Source: Heterobilharzia americana (taxonomy: Eukaryota > Platyhelminthes > Trematoda > Strigeidida > Schistosomatidae). Taken from it: a stretch of 64,000 nt of DNA. The position numbers were made by a program, and so were the translations under genes. The notes beneath the pieces are model-generated. The model was given only the letters and a program-made list of their open reading frames with translations. It had not been told where the DNA came from and made no database searches. The stretch is from positions 71,801,160-71,865,159 of the forward strand of contig OX104130.1 of the NCBI GenBank assembly GCA_944470555.2. The letters are read 5' to 3'. Shown here piece by piece: positions 1 through 12,100 of the stretch (position 1 is its first letter; each line of letters begins with the position of its first letter).

Positions 1-522
1 GCTATAGTTTCTTTTGTCTTCTATATTGTGAAGCAGTAAAAAGTATCGAAAGCTTTTGTTTTCTATTATTTCTTACTTTTTTCTACTTTTATTGCTCTAT
101 ACTGTCATATTGTAAGAAACGTTAAAGTGTGCAAAGTGAATCCACAAGAAAAGTACAGTTGTGTATGGAATTTGAAACACCCGTTATGAATTTGATTTGC
201 CGGCAGCTTTCTCTAAGTCTACATTATAAAACATCTCTAGTAGATTAGTAGTGAATCAGTTTTAGGGATAGATCTCATGAACTATGAAGTGGGATAGAAA
301 TAAACAAAAGTTCCGATAACTCCTAAGACTTTCGAGGTAAGTAATCTGACTCATGAAGAAAAAATAGGTAAGTTTTGACGGTAGTGATTGTTGAATAGTG
401 TCTGATTTTAATCAAGGGTTTATTACTAATAATATGTATGTGTATTCATAAATTGTAGTTCACCGAAAGATTGTATATATTCCTGGTAATACAGAACTAT
501 CCTAATTCTTTTTATTTAACAG
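1..522. other. 5' flank or intron upstream of zinc-finger exon A
   Basis: AT-rich non-coding sequence with no long reading frame. It ends in a pyrimidine-rich tract and AG at 521-522 that looks like a good 3' splice site, so it is probably intron. Earlier exons of the zinc-finger gene are likely outside the window. No promoter could be identified. Confidence 0.5.
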
Positions 523-770
523 ATCTATGTTATAAATTTCATGCTGCAATGCAATGCCCAATGATTAACCAAAATTGTATACTCGTATTACATTGTTCCT
601 ATTGTTCCTTCAATACACTCCTTTTATCGAATCTAATCAATCACTTTAAGACTGCCCACTCGAGTGCAAATTGTTTGTTCAGTTTATATCAATGTCGGCA
701 TTGTCAACTAATATCTACATCTTGTCCAGTTCTTACTGAACACTCGTTAATAAATCATATAGAAAAGGAG
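523..770 (+). CDS. Zinc-finger gene exon A
   Basis: The acceptor is a long pyrimidine run ending AG at 521-522 and the donor is GTAAGT at 771. It enters with two bases completing a codon and leaves in phase 0. It encodes two C2H2 fingers: HCSYCSF ... HFKTAH (about 591-662) and YQCRHCQ ... HSLINH (about 688-758). Confidence 0.75.
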
Positions 771-3700
771 GTAAGTATATTTATCAGTAAACGTTATAAA
801 CATATAATCCTAGGTATCTATTCAATGTATATATCAAAATCATTCAGGAAATCCAATCTTTACTGGTGAACCAATGTACGAATGCTTGCTTTGTTCATTC
901 AGAGCTAAAGAAGTTAAAAATTTAACCTTACATTATTTCGCTTTTCATGGTATCAAAAATGCCAGTCCAAATTTGACCAGGCATTTATCCTATGATTATC
1001 CATCAGGTTTTTAGTATTTTTTTGCTTTTTCTTATATTTCGATTAATTGTATTCTTCTTAGGATTAAACTATAATTTTCATGATGCCAAATCATTATTTA
1101 TGGGGGATAAAAGAAATGCATTTGTTGATCTCAGCCAAGAAGATGGGGAAATGACTTCACATTCAGTAAGTAGTTTAATTTGTTTTGGGGGTGGGTGGGT
1201 GAATACGTGCTTTAACTTTTATTTTATCTAGGTTGGAACAGAAAGTGGTGGTCAATTTTCCAGGGGATCACATCATAGTTGTAATCATTAGATTTTTGCT
1301 GTTTAATTATTTTTATTCTTTAAGCATCTCAAGTCAACAACAGTTTAATGCCATATAAATGTACACACTGTGGGAACGCCTATCACAAGCGGAAATATTT
1401 TGCAGAGCATGTTTTCTCCTGTTCAAAATCTTTGCAGTTAACTTGCCCATGTGGCCGTGTTTGTAAATGGCGATCGAATTTCTACGCACATAGGTTAGTG
1501 TTCTGTGTAATTTGGGGTTTCTTCGTAGTGATGAAAGTAATTTTCTGTTTCATTGTATGGACCACGAGAGCATTTGTTCTTGTGTATAAGTTACGCCGAA
1601 TAATCTTTGTATATCTACGTAGATAATTCATAACCTGTATAAATCAAATGTTACAAGTCATCTATCAATTTGGATTGATATAATCAATGCTACGAAGGTC
1701 GAGAGGGTTGATCATCTGAATCATCGAGTCCTCCACGTTTAATGATCGTGTTTCACGGCTATATAAAATTCAGCAAACTGGGTCGTTTCTAGACAACTGA
1801 ATATTACACCGACACCATAGATGGCGTAAGTTGGCAAAAGTCACTAGAGACTCATATTCGTGCAGAAATATCGTCGGTCACTGACCTGTAGAGGTTGGTC
1901 TTACTTCCGAAGTAGGAGAAGTGATCAATGCAGTCAGCCACTCGACTCTGTAGTCACATGAGGCACTGAATCAAACCGATCGTAAAACAACAGTTTGCAT
2001 TTCTATGGTGGGAAACGCATCTCAAACATTTTCAAATCGTCGCTCAGTGTCCAGGGGACTCTGCATGTTGTTGGCATTTCCACCTAACAGTTGTATATCA
2101 TCTATATGCTCTAAACCTACTAAGAACGGCCTCGTACAATGAGATCAATCTTCGTAAAGCCAAGTGAAGTTTCATTAATATAGGAGTAAAATTTGGGCAC
2201 TGTGGTAGATTTTAATTGATAATAATAGTAATAATTCTACTAATAGTAGTATGAATGACAGGTTTCGGAGAGAATTCAAAGCCTTTGCTGTGTTACCACA
2301 CAAGGAAGACACATGAGAAGCATTACAAAGACTTCCTAATAAGGCTTGGGGCTGAGGTGACATTTAAACCAATAAACTTGCCTACAAACAAGCTAAAAGA
2401 TCCTATTCATGCAATTATGCAAAATAATCTGGTTTACCAAATCCCTAGCAAAATGATTGCTAGGTGAAATACATAGATCAAAGTAGTCGACCAGAGTCGA
2501 TTAAAATAACAGAGCACAAAAGCTCAGCTAAATCAAGATTAGTAGATCCTACTAAGATGAAGAATTTAGAACAAAGCTTGGCTATAGCTCTGCATACAAT
2601 CGCACAGTAGGGTGGGATTGAGCGACACTATTAAAAACTTGGCTAAAAGAAGAGATTGGTAACCGAATCTTTGTTCAGTAGATTGGAAAGATTGAGTATC
2701 GTTGACAAACACCGTTCAATGCTAACGACTCACCTAATAGCTCTTCACAAACCCTACGACGACCACTGGTGTTCGGGTATTTAGTCTACGGTGGTGTGGT
2801 ATCTCTTATAGTGAAACATACTGTCATAATACCTCTCAATCGATAAGACCCAGCATCACCTTGAAATACAGCTGGTGCCAAAAAGTGATCTGTGCTTCAA
2901 GATTGAGTACACGGCAAAGATTTCGTTAACAAGTCGGTGACTAGGTGTAAAATCTGATGTGCTTTCTAAGTTCCACTGAAGTTTGCAATGATTGTAGAAC
3001 CTATAATTTTTGACACTGTTCATCAAAGTGATTTCTCTTCAGTTTTCTCCTTTTTTTTGAAGACTGAAACAATCAGTGATTGAGATCAGTCAGATGGAAT
3101 TATTTGATTTCTTATGGTCTAGCTAAGATTTAAGTCAATCCAACCTATAATCATCAGTTGACTTTTCTGAGTATTAAGACCCGTTGCTCTTCTTCCTAAC
3201 TCTGGTAATATTCTTTTCAAGATGGTATCAGATAGCAAGCAACCATAGAATAGCCATAGGTTACTTGAGATGCTTGTTGATGTGCTCCACCTATCATTTC
3301 AGTCACCTCACATGCGAGTAAACTGCAAACCCATCCTATTCGGTTATGGTATCACTAACCACTGACGTTTTTGCCTGAATATTTCCTTGATCGATTTCAA
3401 TAACTGTCTACTGTAGCCTGTCGCTACTACTTACTACTGCTGTAAAAATGCGTTCACTCGCGTTCATTAATTCGGATGGAGGTTCTAAGATTTAGCTACC
3501 GTGTGTAAGTATTTTCTGAAGGTTAGTTATGACCTTTGTCGTTACTTTTACGATAGAAAGTATGTGTACCTCTGGCTTGTTCTAAATGAGTAACGTTGTC
3601 ACGTTACGATAACTGCTCAATCACTTCCCCTTTGAACTTTAAACCATTGAACTTTGCGCAGAATAGTCCTCCAGTTGTAGTGTTCTTGCACCCATTATGG

Positions 3701-6309
3701 TACATATTGGCGAGTTCGAAATAGAGTTTGGTCGCTATCCAAACACTCGCCAGAAAGGTCACTGACACTCTCCGACAATAACTAGTAGTGATATGGCCTT
3801 GGTGTGTCTACCATTAATTCGGAGTCAATAAATAGCATATCAGACAGTATCTCTGTGCACATCTGAAATTTGTGCTTGCTGGAAATATTTATCTCAGCAT
3901 CTTTGAAGCAGTTGGTCTTCATTATCCATTCATTCGGCTGGGATTCCGAAAGTACCACCTGGGTACCTTTCTATGTATCGGTCTGCTGACTGTGCATTTA
4001 AATCACCCGCTACATCGACTGCATCTGAATGTTCGGTTCTAAGTAGGAGACTGAACAGTTTATGGTGAAACCTTCTTTGCTTGGTCCGAAATGCACTCGG
4101 TGGACATGTCACCAGCGGCGTGTCATTGTCCTTCCTAGTTCCAATGTAATACCTAGTTGCACGACCTAAATATGACTGTTAACTGGGACTCAGGCATTCA
4201 GATTTCTTGTCTGGGATTCACTGCTGTACCTGCAACTGCATGATTGATAGAACTAGCTGAGAAATCTTCAGAAACTCAAATTGTGGATTTTGCTTGTTCA
4301 CTGCATTAACCAGGAGAGTTTTGGTGAATAAACAATTTTGAGTTCCATGCTCATATCTCACAATCACAAGATGCAAAACTAGTCCTAGACATAAGGCTTG
4401 CTGTTTATTTTGATGAATAGTTTCGAAAAATGAAAGAATCTCGGTTCAGAAGTTGGAAACGGTGTAAAATCACTAGCGAAAAGTGTAAAATCTAAACACC
4501 AAATACTTAAAAACTTATTCACTGTTTTTATTCATATTATTAATTCATGTTGACATACCCTCTGTTATCCCTTTCGTCAATTTAACTTATTGTCCACACA
4601 TATGTAGATGCCGCACTGAGGACAGTTGAGCGCACCATAGAAGTTTTCCTGAAGTGTCCGGAAAGGAAATTGGATCAGTAAGGTTTGTTTAATCAACCTA
4701 GATACGTGAATACAGAGGTTGAGTGGCATCTGTTTGAATCTGTCCATACATGGTCATTTTCAGGGTTTTGAATTCAGACTTGATTATATTACAACTGGAC
4801 TAAGAAATCTTACCTCTGACCTTGAAAGACTGCAGTGGAGGAAACAGTGTGTTGTTTATAGGTTCAACTACCGACGATCCCTTCTTCCGATAAGAGAAGG
4901 CAATATCAGTATCGAGTTCTGGATTATTCGTGAAAAATAACTTTCTATACCACACTTAGTAGAGTCAATTATTATTTTTTCCTTAGGCCCTCTTCATAGT
5001 GTAGCCTATTTACACTGTGACAGAAACTGCATCGTCCGACAAACCTTTCTGGTATGATAGAACCTTAAAAGAATAATTGGTTCAACCAGCATAGCTCACT
5101 AGTTCATTATAGTATGTACGTCTAACCACCACTGCAAGAAAGCAACTCTCAGTTGGCTAATAATACACGTATTTTTTTTTATAGGAATGGAATTCTTTAT
5201 GCGAAGGTGGGAAACTTAATTCCTTACTAAATTTTCAATCTAAATTTCCTGAGGTTGTTCACTACTTTTTCAATTCGTGTTATTTAGCAAAATACTTAAT
5301 TGTAGGTTTGTATGCGAAAAATTCGGAGGCATTACTTATACCAACATTTTGGAAAAGAATAGCAATTACTCCAAGTTCTCTTCGGCATTCCATTTCATGT
5401 TTCTGAGATACTACTGGGGATGATTACTGTATGATTTGTTGATCTCTATGTAGCTACATTTTTTTCAATTATATTTAAATAGCAGGATATGGAAAAGGTT
5501 GAGTAATGCATAAAACAATATACGATATATGTATTCAGTTAGTTTACGGAAATGTCAATAGCGTTATTTAACTTGCATAAATGATTGATTCTACTAACTG
5601 AAAGAGACTGTACATCTTGGACACTAATTAAATTTCAAGATCCTTTGCAATATGTGTCTGTACAGGATTGTAATGATGCAAAATTTTCTTATTTTCAGAA
5701 AATCATGCACAGTTTATAAGCAACTTGTAACTGGAGGCAGTCATCATTCTGTTTTTCGTCGTCGAGGTTTAACTATGTCTAAATCAGAAATCAATGATGA
5801 CTGTGATAGTATTGCTAAAGAATCTGTCAGTTCTAGCGAACATCTTCTTGATATGTCAACTAATTCAAAAGATCCTACTAGTGTAAATATAATAGGTATA
5901 AATAGTTTAATTCCTTTAGTCTCATCATCTGCTCTAACAGAAGTCAAATCCCAGTCTAGCACAGATTCAAACATTGATGCATTCAGAAATCATTCTGATT
6001 CCTTACAAACGTCAATAACATACATCAATCCCGTTTCATCCGTATCCACATCTATTCCAACTTATGTTTCTAATGAAAATATTGAAACTAGTAATCTGAG
6101 TCATGTTGGATCCAGTAATTCACTGGTCACTTCCACCTCCATAATTCATGCACTGAGTCAAACTTCCAATATATCCGTGTTAGTTGATACTCGATGTCCT
6201 GTCGGTAATTATCCACCAAATCAAATGACTGAATGTGGTGGAACCAATTCAGAAAGTGGATTTATTCAGTGTGTATCATCAAAAGTTGAACCGCTCATTA
6301 TGTTTCCCG
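523..6309 (+). CDS. C2H2/C2HC zinc-finger protein gene (partial, multi-exon)
   Basis: Six exons join in phase: 523-770, 814-1006, 1062-1165, 1232-1277, 1325-1493 and 5699-6309. The product has five zinc fingers. Exon A holds two C2H2 fingers (C-x2-C-x12-H-x4-H type), exon B one, exon E a C2HC finger (YKCTHCG ... EHVFSC), and a fifth C2HC finger (CPCGRVC ... HRKSC) is created only when exon E is joined to exon F across a 4.2 kb intron. Exon F then encodes about 200 residues of Ser/Thr/Asn-rich low-complexity sequence. The first four introns are only 43, 55, 66 and 47 bp; very short introns near the 5' end are known in schistosome genes. Fingers plus a disordered Ser-rich tail suggest a nuclear nucleic-acid-binding protein, but that is family inference and I do not recognise the orthologue. 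The N-terminus lies upstream of the window. The end is uncertain; 8082-8143 is a candidate last exon. Confidence 0.75.
814..1006 (+). CDS. Zinc-finger gene exon B
   Basis: The acceptor AG is at 812-813 and the donor at 1007. A closer AG at 846-847 would put the finger out of frame, so 814 is preferred: it gives phase 0 with exon A and a 43 bp intron. It encodes a finger starting YECLLCSF and ending HYFAFH. The donor (GTTTTT) is weak. Confidence 0.65.
1062..1165 (+). CDS. Zinc-finger gene exon C
   Basis: The acceptor follows a T-rich tract ending TTAG at 1061 and the donor is GTAAGT at 1166. It enters in phase 1 and leaves in phase 0. It encodes a polar linker (FVDLSQEDGEMTSHS) with no finger motif. 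Confidence 0.65.
1232..1277 (+). CDS. Zinc-finger gene micro-exon D
   Basis: A 46 nt exon with acceptor ATCTAG at 1231 and a weak donor GTTGTA at 1278. Reading on past the donor meets a stop within 15 bases, so a splice is needed. The phase-1 exit matches exon E exactly. It encodes VGTESGGQFSRGSHH. Confidence 0.5.
1325..1493 (+). CDS. Zinc-finger gene exon E
   Basis: The acceptor TTTAAG ends at 1324, giving a 47 bp intron, and the donor is GTTAGT at 1494. It encodes a C2HC finger and the first half of a second one (CPCGRVCKWRSNFYAH). It leaves in phase 2; the missing third base and the final Cys come from exon F at 5699. Confidence 0.75.
1775..4330 (-). mobile_element. Family B non-LTR retrotransposon copy B1 (decayed, interrupted)
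   Basis: A minus-strand endonuclease/reverse transcriptase element inside the zinc-finger intron. The apurinic-type endonuclease is recognisable at about 3930-4180 (VAGDLNAQ, then GGTFGIPA) and RT remnants run through 3400-2700 and 2180-1775. Every frame has stops. Between about 2183 and 2695 it is interrupted by a Penelope-like fragment; RT homology to the copy at 50 kb stops and resumes there. The family resembles schistosome endonuclease-RT elements, but I cannot assign the clade firmly. Confidence 0.65.
2183..2695 (+). mobile_element. Penelope-like element fragment nested in B1
   Basis: It encodes the conserved stretch just before a Penelope GIY-YIG endonuclease (FKPINLPTNKL ... NNLVYQIP), then decays. 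The same order of motifs and nearby DNA (a repeated CAGTAGGGTGGGAT motif) recurs in the arms of the 32-33.4 kb palindrome. It starts in a TAG/TAA-rich stretch, like the palindrome centre. Confidence 0.65.
4331..5698 (+). other. Intron remainder upstream of exon F
   Basis: AT-rich sequence with short open frames (for example 4719-4940) that show no domain, no flanking splice sites and no match to the repeat families here. No supportable feature. Confidence 0.4.
5699..6309 (+). CDS. Zinc-finger gene exon F
   Basis: The acceptor TTTTCAG ends at 5698 and the donor is GTATGT at 6310. The first base completes the Arg codon from exon E and the next codons give KSC, which supplies the last zinc ligand of finger five. 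This match is the best evidence that 1493 and 5699 are really spliced. The remaining ~195 residues are Ser/Thr/Asn-rich with no domain I recognise. Confidence 0.75.
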
Positions 6310-8081
6310 GTATGTGATTTTAAATTAAAATATTTTTTACTATCGTACATAATATAATCACTACCTATTCATGAAAGTTCCAATCTCTTAAATTATGATA
6401 AAAATAACCATTTCAAAGATCTTCTTAAATTCCAACCACTTGCAATCTCCAGTTTCATTCTTATCTCTTTCATATGAGAGTATTGAATTATCTTTTCAGC
6501 GTTTTCCGTTCTTATTTGACTTCTGTACAGAATATTTTTATTTGCCATGCTACTTGAATTTTGACTTCTATACATGAATAAATTATGTACAACATCAGAA
6601 AAAACGAGTATAGTTTTACTTTTATTTTTAGAGTTTGAGATTTAAAAGTGACAGAGCTTATTATGAGTTGTAGTACTCATTCAAAACACAAATTTGATAC
6701 TTTTTGAAGTGGTAGAAAAGACTTGTAACTTGGCATGATGATTGTTTGGTGTTCCCTGAGCTCATACAACACCGAACTAAATGCGATACAACATTATCGC
6801 CAAGAACTGCTCTGCAATCCTAAATTTTATGGAGGGAGCTTTTCTGGTGTTGATTGTTTGGAGGCAGTCGGCAGGAAACCACGGGTCTAGGTTTCGTACT
6901 ACTCGACAAATAGCATACGGGTTACAGTCATATAGAATTGAATCAAGGATTAAGCTTTCTGTTCATAAACTTATTGGTACCCATAAACTATCAAGAAAAA
7001 GAATTGAAGTCGTTGCATTTGCAGGCACTTAATCTCTATATTGGCCAGGTAAATTAATAATGGTAGTAACTGGATCCTTCATACTGCTTTCAGAATACCA
7101 GCAGATTGGGATGCTCATGTTTTGGCACTTAACGTGGACACCAGACATTGGAAGTATCAGTACACACTCTTGTAAGCGGTTTCAAAGAAATCATAAGCAA
7201 ACACTTCAGAAATTAGAAGACTATGGATGAATTACACATAGCCGTAAGCGACAACATTGAGGTTATATTGTGCTTTGACAAATGCAGAAAGTTCTCTCGG
7301 CACTTGCCAACCCATGATACTTATAGCACTGATATTTGTGTAATTTCTGATTGTTGTTAAACTTAACTGCTGGAGGTGAGCAACTCCAAAGACTTGGCAA
7401 CATGTTTATGTAGATATTAGGATTTTGAAATCACTCAGCGATATGTAAAGAAGGTGCGCTATATGAACAACCCATGAATGTTATCATTTGCATCATTCTA
7501 TTCCATCTCTTTAGATTTCTTCAACTTTTATCCTCTTCTAGAATATATCAATTTAAATCGATACACTTCTATGGAACATTATGTATTATCATCCATCCAA
7601 TATGCTTGTCATTATATGCGATTCTACTGTGAATTTCATGACAAAAGTTATTGTTATCTACTTTTTTTTCTGCTATTATTTACATTACTCAAAATGGGTA
7701 GATTTATTACCATCTTATTTATTATCATATAAGCAACCTAATGGCTTGTTATGCCTTTGAACCCAAACTAATAGAAGGGTTTAGGTGAATTTTATTTTTC
7801 CCATTTCTAAGATGCATCAGAATTCGGATTCTTGACTCAGTCGATTGTAGACGGAAATTTAAACCAAGGAGCCATGACTTTATTTCTACATTGAGTAGTG
7901 AACATGATATCTACTGGTAGGTACATCCAGTGATCAAGACTACTCATCATTGGTAACACTTAGAATATGCCGCCTGAAGGATGCTTCTCATCAAAAGCTG
8001 ATTACCATCTGTAACTACGGCATAAAATCATGTGTGTAAGCACTGGAAACCATGGAACATAAGATAATTATTTCATCCTAG
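6310..8081 (+). other. AT-rich intergenic or intron sequence
   Basis: Apart from a decayed SINE fragment at about 6840-6960, nothing is recognisable. An open frame at 7478-7732 encodes an aromatic, hydrophobic peptide typical of AT-rich DNA and is not supported as a gene. Confidence 0.4.
6840..6960 (-). mobile_element. Decayed SINE fragment (third hammerhead-SINE family)
   Basis: Reverse-complement sequence follows the tail of the SINE at 44.1 kb (GAAA..CC..GGTTTCCTGCC..GCCTCCAA). The tRNA-like head and catalytic strand are not recognisable here. Confidence 0.4.
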
Positions 8082-8143
8082 ATTTTGAGACGTATCAGTA
8101 TTTCATACTATCGACTTTGTACAGAATCGAGCCAAGTAGGTGA
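8082..8143 (+). CDS. Possible terminal exon of the zinc-finger gene
   Basis: The acceptor CATCCTAG ends at 8081. The phase-1 exit of exon F fits and gives DFETYQYFILSTLYRIEPSR followed by TGA at 8141. The only support is phase, acceptor and position just before the convergent coiled-coil gene. A different last exon elsewhere in 6310-9000 is possible. Confidence 0.3.
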
Positions 8144-8383
8144 ACGATTTTTTTGCTATTCAGCTCTTGAGTCATATTCAAGTAATTCCTATGCATTGTT
8201 CAATTTCACTCAACTTGAGACTTTGTGCTACTATTGTTCAATATTACTAATCAAGTCACTAGTCAGCCGAACAGCAAAAAAAAATAGCAAAGATCAAATT
8301 TCTTGAATAGATTCTTTTCAAAAATTCATTGATAAAAACTAAGATATGAAGAGATAGAATAGAATTATCATTTTACTTTGAAT

Positions 8384-8400
8384 AATAATAATAATAATAG
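8384..8400. repeat. (AAT)n microsatellite
   Basis: A short run of AAT/ATA triplets. No function is apparent. Confidence 0.7.
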
Positions 8401-9024
8401 TACTGTGTAAAGGATAAAAAAGATACAAAAAATAAGTCACAGGAAACTATTTCACATCCAAAGTGAACGAAAGTCAAATGTAAAGCATAAAAGGTTTCAA
8501 TGGATTGATATTTATCAGCAATGTTAGTAATTAAAACAAAACCAATTGTTTTCAGAGAATATGTGGAAATTTTCAATAACTGAAAAACATCACTTGTTAT
8601 TATTAACAAGAATAGCAGTACATAATGTTAATTTCTTCTGTCTTTTCAAGTTTGAATTGTGGAAAAAGGGGATCTTGTTTAACCCCATAACTAAGTCAGC
8701 TAGCTAACTTGAATTACCTAAATTCTTACGTGAATAAGATTGAATATGTGCACGGTATAGAAGGTGAATGGTAATAAAATATACCGAATGAAAGCAATAT
8801 AAAGTCAAATTACATTGGAATTAGCTTTTTCCCTGTCATGTATGTGTGTATTGTCTGTTTTATGCGTGAAGATCAGGGGAATACAGAATGTATACATGCT
8901 AGCTATCAATATCCCATTGTTTAGACGCCATTATTCATCAAATATTCTATCGTGTATTTTGTTTCTTTGAAATATAATGAAGAAATGAAGGTTTACTGTC
9001 TTCCATTTAAACCCATGTCGTTGA

Positions 9025-9123
9025 TTAAAGTGACTTTTTGAACTTTTTGTCAAAACTATCCAAGTTGTAAACCCTCATCATTTCTTCACGTAAACGTTCA
9101 GCTGCTAATGCTAAATTTCTTGA
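9025..9123 (-). CDS. CCDC177-like exon 13 (stop codon)
   Basis: 99 nt, acceptor CTTGCCAG. It encodes SRNLALAAERLREEMMRVYN ... KKSL and a TAA at 9027-9025. The 3' UTR would run toward 8.2 kb, convergent with the zinc-finger gene. Confidence 0.75.
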   Translation of the reverse strand, partial: SRNLALAAERLREEMMRVYNLDSFDKKFKKSL

Positions 9124-12100
9124 CTGGCAAGATAAAAATTGGTAAAGACTTTTACTAATTATATAATGATATGTATTTTTTAATGGTTAGAAAAGGGTAA
9201 GTTATGCTTCTACTCACTTATTTCCGGCCAACACTAACTTTAGGTATAAGGAGACCCACTGTGTTTCATGATGTCCGCCGAATTCAAAACAAGAATCGAC
9301 AAAGATAGACCACATTGCTATACGCCATCGTTGGAGGGTATCGGTGGAGAATTGACGCACTTTTCGTAGTTCCGGTTTGGACTCTGACCACGTGCTAGTA
9401 CGAGCTTGTGTTATGTCTGCAACCTACCAGCCACAGGAGGCGTTGAGGCCCACCTATGCTCGATTGCTAGATGAGGACGCCAAGTTTGCATTTGGAGGAG
9501 AGTTAGCTAAGCAGTTATCTGTACACAACAGCAATCCTCGTCCTCAGGAAACCTGGCGTCATATTAAGTCTGCTGTAGAAACAGTGGTGAAGACAATTGT
9601 TAACCTACACCCAAAGGTTAGCGAACGTCATAGGATTTCCGCGATGTCATCCGAATTGATTGATTCGAGAAGACTTATTCCAGCCAGATCTGACCACGGT
9701 GAAGAACGAAAGCACCTCAAACATAAACTGACGAAGAGTCTTCGCAATGGTCACGAGCCGATCTGCCAACCGTCGTTTTCACGAATAGAGGTAGGATATT
9801 GCTGATAAGAGTGGCAAAGGTACTAGGTAGTGTATGAGAATCAGAGGTAGTGCCGTCACGCTGGTCTGCTTCGTTGATTATTCCAGTCTTCAAGAAGTGA
9901 GAGAAGGCTTCCTGTGACAACCATAGAGAAATTAGTTTGACTACTATTTCATTCAAGATTCTAGGATTCGTAGTTATCCGATGCCAAACTGATATCCGAG
10001 AACAGCAGACTCGAAAACCACACAGGTTTCCGACCTGAACAGAGGGTGGAATGAACATATTTTTACCCCCCAGCAGATTCTGGAACACAAGCTTACTTAC
10101 TGGCCAGCGCCCTAAACTTGCCAAATTTCTTGACCTCACGCTTGGTGGAATCACCGTGTGAGCAATGTTGAGGTCAGGTGGAGCGTAATAGGCAAGTCAT
10201 TTGGTGAGGTTGTGAACCTTCATCGATTGAGGTGGTTTCGACATGTCATGGTAGGATAAATTGTGAGCGGGTTGAGGGTGACCAGGCCAAGGTTTAGCAC
10301 CAGTCAGTGAAGTCTGACTGTTGGTCTGGGTCGTGTGAGGAAATTTAGACAACTTGGTTGGGATCCTCGAGAAAAAACGATTCAGTGGTTGAGAACTCTT
10401 GATGACATGGCTGAAAGTCGGTCACAATGGTGTAGATATATTCTCTCATTTTCATCTTCTATAGCTTGAATATTTGCATCAACCGTTATCTTCAACTTGT
10501 TGATTCTCTCACACTACTTTGTCTTCCTTGAAATCACTCCTTCTGTATCCACCCGTTCTTTGTGTACTACTATGAAGTGTGACAACTTGAGGCGGTGCAC
10601 GTGTGTGCGAGGTCTTCTACGTTGATTTTGTCAGTCAATCAGTCACTCAACTAAATCGTTGCATTCATTAGTGAGTTTCGTAATAAATATTAGTAAAGTT
10701 GATCCTCATCAGCCTTCAGGAAACTCATGATCAAACCTGTGGTACAGTACGCTTAAAATTACTGAACTACTCGGTGTTTTTGCTTCTTGTCTAGTGTAGA
10801 AAACATTGAATTCTGTGTTTAAAAACATGGTGCTGCAGAGGTTGAGCATTCCTAAGTAAGTTATTCAGTACAAATTTTGCTTATGACTGAAATCGAATGC
10901 ACCTCAGAGCAAAAGGATTCACAAAAGACTTTCAGAAACAAAAGATGTGTATATATTTCTTTATGTATAAACTCAATTAGAAGGTATCGAATGCCATTCA
11001 AATTCGGAATAATAATCATTCTTAAAATTTTTTGAATGAATCTATATGAAGTTTATTCTAATCTTCATTAGGAATTATGCCTCGTCTAGAATTCGAAATA
11101 CAGTTTTTTTGGTGTCTGAAATAAAGTCATGTCTGATTGTATGTAGGATTAGATCATGTAAACCAACTGATCCCCTTTTGGTTCTCCAGTTCTTGGTACC
11201 ATTTATTTTACATGATGAGTTTTAAAACTGATCAAGCTTAACAAAGCTTTCGGTCAATATACAGAGTTAACGGAACATAAATGTGCAAAGCTTCCACCTT
11301 TTGAACGTCTCAAACATAATGAGTGTTTGATCGGCGTAAAAAGCATGATAAGTTATATCGTACTGTTTTGCAGTGTAACGTCGCATAGCTAACCAGTGCA
11401 CTAGTAACTAGCCGGTCCTAAGAACGGATAAAGAGGAAGTTGGAGCATAGGGCTAGCAACTCTACCCCGTAAAACCAATCTAACCACTAAAGAAACTAAA
11501 AAGCACAAAAAATAAAACATTAAAATAAACTTAATCCTCACTGGAATCGAGGAGGCGAAATGACGCCGGGAAGCCAATCGGCCGATATGTCTTCTCTTGA
11601 TGAAAGAGAAAGTAAACATAAGGGCACAGAATGTCCGCACAATCTTTGAACCTAACAAGGCTGCCCACGTTGCAAAAGAGATGAGAAGGTATAGCACAGA
11701 AGTGCTACGAATCTGCAAGAAATCTGCAGATGGAATGAAAGTGGACTCTACAAACTGTCAACTAGAAAGCAGTCAATAATCTACTCCGATATTGTCACCC
11801 AGATGACAACCACGAGCACACTGAGTTTTCAAGTGGCTATCACGATGTCCCCCAAAGCATCCAAGGCTCTCATGCAGTGGGAACCAGTCTCCTCCTGCAG
11901 GATCAGGATCATGACAGCAAGGTTCAACTCAAAAGGAGGAAAGTAGTCACAACCATACAATACTACGCTACGCTATGCACCTACAAATAGTGCAGATGAA
12001 GAGAAGAAGGAGGAACTCTACAGACAGCTGCAATCAGTACTAGACAAGACTTCAGTTGGCGATGGCGACATCAAAATTCATTCAGATGGGTGGGGTGACA

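Noticed and set aside
7478..7732. Small membrane protein gene
   Set aside because: Aromatic and hydrophobic by AT-rich composition only; no splice sites, no start context, and no flanking support.
7910..7970. Another SmAlpha hammerhead (GGTACATCCAGTGATCA)
   Set aside because: Only the stem I strand matches; no CTGANGA, stem II or GAAAC follows.
9377..9805. Host protein-coding gene of 142 codons
   Set aside because: The flanking frames and LDSDHVLVRA motif show it is part of a family B endonuclease/RT copy.
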